NCBI RefSeq assembly: GCF_000003605.2
Contig: NW_003147284.1
Coordinates: 141,994 to 194,419 of the forward strand
Source of the DNA: Saccoglossus kowalevskii
Taxonomy: Eukaryota; Hemichordata; Enteropneusta; Harrimaniidae
Length of the DNA stretch: 52,426 nucleotides
Direction of reading: 5' to 3'
Positions within the stretch are counted from its first letter, which is position 1, and each line of letters begins with the position of its first letter. The position numbers and the translations under genes were made by a program. Shown here piece by piece: positions 51,536-52,426 of this stretch. A model generated the notes under the pieces. It ran no database searches, was not told the origin of the DNA, and saw only the letters and a list, made by a program, of their open reading frames with translations.

Positions 51536-52411
51536 CGCTAAGCTAATGCAACGTGAAACAAACACGACGCTAAGCTAATGCAACGTGAAACAAACGCGAC
51601 GCTAAGCTAATGCAACGTGAAACAAACACGACGCTAAGCTAATGCAACGTGAAACAAACACGACGCTAAGCTAATGCAACGTGAAACAAACACGACGCTA
51701 AGCTAATGCAACGTGAAACAAACACGACGCTAAGCTAATGCAACGTGAAACAAACACGACGCTAAGCTAATGCAACGTGAAACAAACACGACGCTAAGCT
51801 AATGCAACGTGAAACAAACGCGACGCTAAGGTAATGCAACGTGAAACAAACACGACGCTAAGCTAATGCAACGTGAAACAAACACGACGCTAAGCTAATG
51901 CAACGTGAAACAAACACGACGCTAAGCTAATGCAACGTGAAACAAACATAACGCTAAGCTAATGCAACGTGAAACAAACACGACGCAAAGCTAATGCAAC
52001 GTGAAACAAACATAACGCTAAGCTAATGCAACGTGAAACAAACACGACGCTAAGCTAATGCAACGTGAAACAAACACGACGCTAAGCTAATGCAACGTGA
52101 AACAAACACGACGCTAAGCTAATGCAACGTGCAACAAACACGACGCTAAGCTAATGCAACGTGAAACAAACATAACGCTAAGCTAATGCAACGTGATACA
52201 AACGCGACGCTAAGCTAATGCAACGTGAAACAAACACGACGCTAAGCTAATACAACGTGAAACAAACGCGACGCTAAGCTAATGCAACGTGAAACAAACG
52301 CGACGCTAAGCTAATGCAATGTGATACAAACACTACGCTAAGCTAATGCAACGTGAAACAAACACGACGCTAAGCTAATGCAATGTGATACAAACACTAC
52401 GCTAAGCTAAT

Positions 52412-52426
52412 CAATATTAAACTAAC
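52412..52426 (+). repeat. Possible start of the decayed right edge
   Basis: The last full monomer ends at 52411. The remaining 15 bases, CAATATTAAACTAAC, are a diverged start of a unit lacking the first G, with ACTAAC in place of ACAAAC as in the left edge. The window ends here, so this may be a true array boundary or one poor monomer. Confidence 0.5.

Larger units (their letters stand above)
15465..52411 (+). repeat. Main 32-bp satellite array, about 1,155 head-to-tail monomers
   Basis: The reference monomer is 15721-15752, starting GCAACGTGAAAC and ending GCTAAGCTAAT. Every copy has the same orientation. The unit has 14 A, 8 C, 6 G and 4 T (44% GC), three CpG sites, an inverted repeat CGTG-AAACAAA-CACG, and a direct GCTAA-GCTAA doublet. 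Recurrent variants are CATAACG and CATGACG for CACGACG, CGCGACG, AATGTGATAC with CACTACG, TACAACG for TGCAACG, GCTATTG, GACGCAAAG and AAGGTAAT. The 14 indel sites I found (near 22526, 24947, 25026, 30250-30337, 36855, 37058, 37182, 38164, 42013, 42050, 42120-42165, 46234, 48735 and 50982) total -13 bases and reconcile the length with 1,155 x 32. Stops in both strands combined with a non-multiple-of-three period rule out coding. The genomic location (centromeric, pericentromeric, subtelomeric or interstitial) cannot be told from sequence alone. Confidence 0.97.

Noticed and set aside
15465-52411. Repetitive protein-coding gene in the tandem array
   Set aside because: Because 32 is not a multiple of 3, each frame passes through every phase of the unit, and the unit contains TAA and TGA on the plus strand and TAG on the minus strand. 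No frame can stay open beyond about three units.
15465-52411. Telomeric repeat (TTAGC doublet on the minus strand)
   Set aside because: The doublet is only 10 of 32 bases and does not match TTAGGG, TTAGG or TTAGGC; the array has a satellite structure.
15465-52411. CENP-B box in the monomer
   Set aside because: Neither strand of the unit contains the TTCG...CGGG core, so no CENP-B-type motif supports a centromere assignment.
15126-52426. CRISPR array
   Set aside because: The 32-base repeats are directly adjacent with no unique spacers, and the surrounding sequence is eukaryotic in character.

Overview
The window looks like nuclear DNA of a metazoan, probably an invertebrate. It is AT-rich, has no dense ORFs, operons or bacterial gene signals, carries small TA-flanked inverted-repeat elements and a 99-base run of N, and ends in a very long satellite array. 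A mollusc-like genome is a guess from the style of the small TACTGTAAAATG elements. I found no intact protein-coding gene, no confident RNA gene and no CRISPR array.

Positions 1-15125 are non-satellite flank. They hold two copies of a short near-palindromic repeat at the left edge (1-59), three related MITE-like elements (139-348, 1944-2154, 10611-10804), a fold-back element (3953-4021), a GC-richer element bounded by perfect inverted repeats starting at TTAA (7268-7440), a decayed minus-strand coding relic (about 7905-8961), a tRNA-like minus-strand relic (9375-9441), an assembly gap (10075-10173), a few microsatellites and four perfect TGACGTCA octamers. The rest is AT-rich intergenic or intronic sequence in which I see nothing else.

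Positions 15126-52426 (37.3 kb, 71% of the window) are one head-to-tail tandem array of a 32-bp monomer; the reference unit is 15721-15752. The first 340 bases (15126-15464) are strongly diverged copies, the classic decayed edge of a satellite. From 15465 to 52411 the register is so regular that, after allowing for the 14 indel sites I located by eye (net -13 bases), the length is 1,155 x 32. The last 15 bases (52412-52426) again look diverged, so the right edge may start there.

The array is not uniform. Diagnostic variant monomers occur in linked haplotypes that recur at exact whole-unit offsets (for example 125, 154, 184, 203, 241, 448, 469 and 504 units), so it grew and homogenised by repeated copying of blocks of several hundred to over a thousand bases. 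Many variants are CG to TG, CA or TA transitions. No reading frame stays open because 32 is not a multiple of 3 and the unit contains stops on both strands. There is no multi-gene system here; the satellite and its copying history are the main content.
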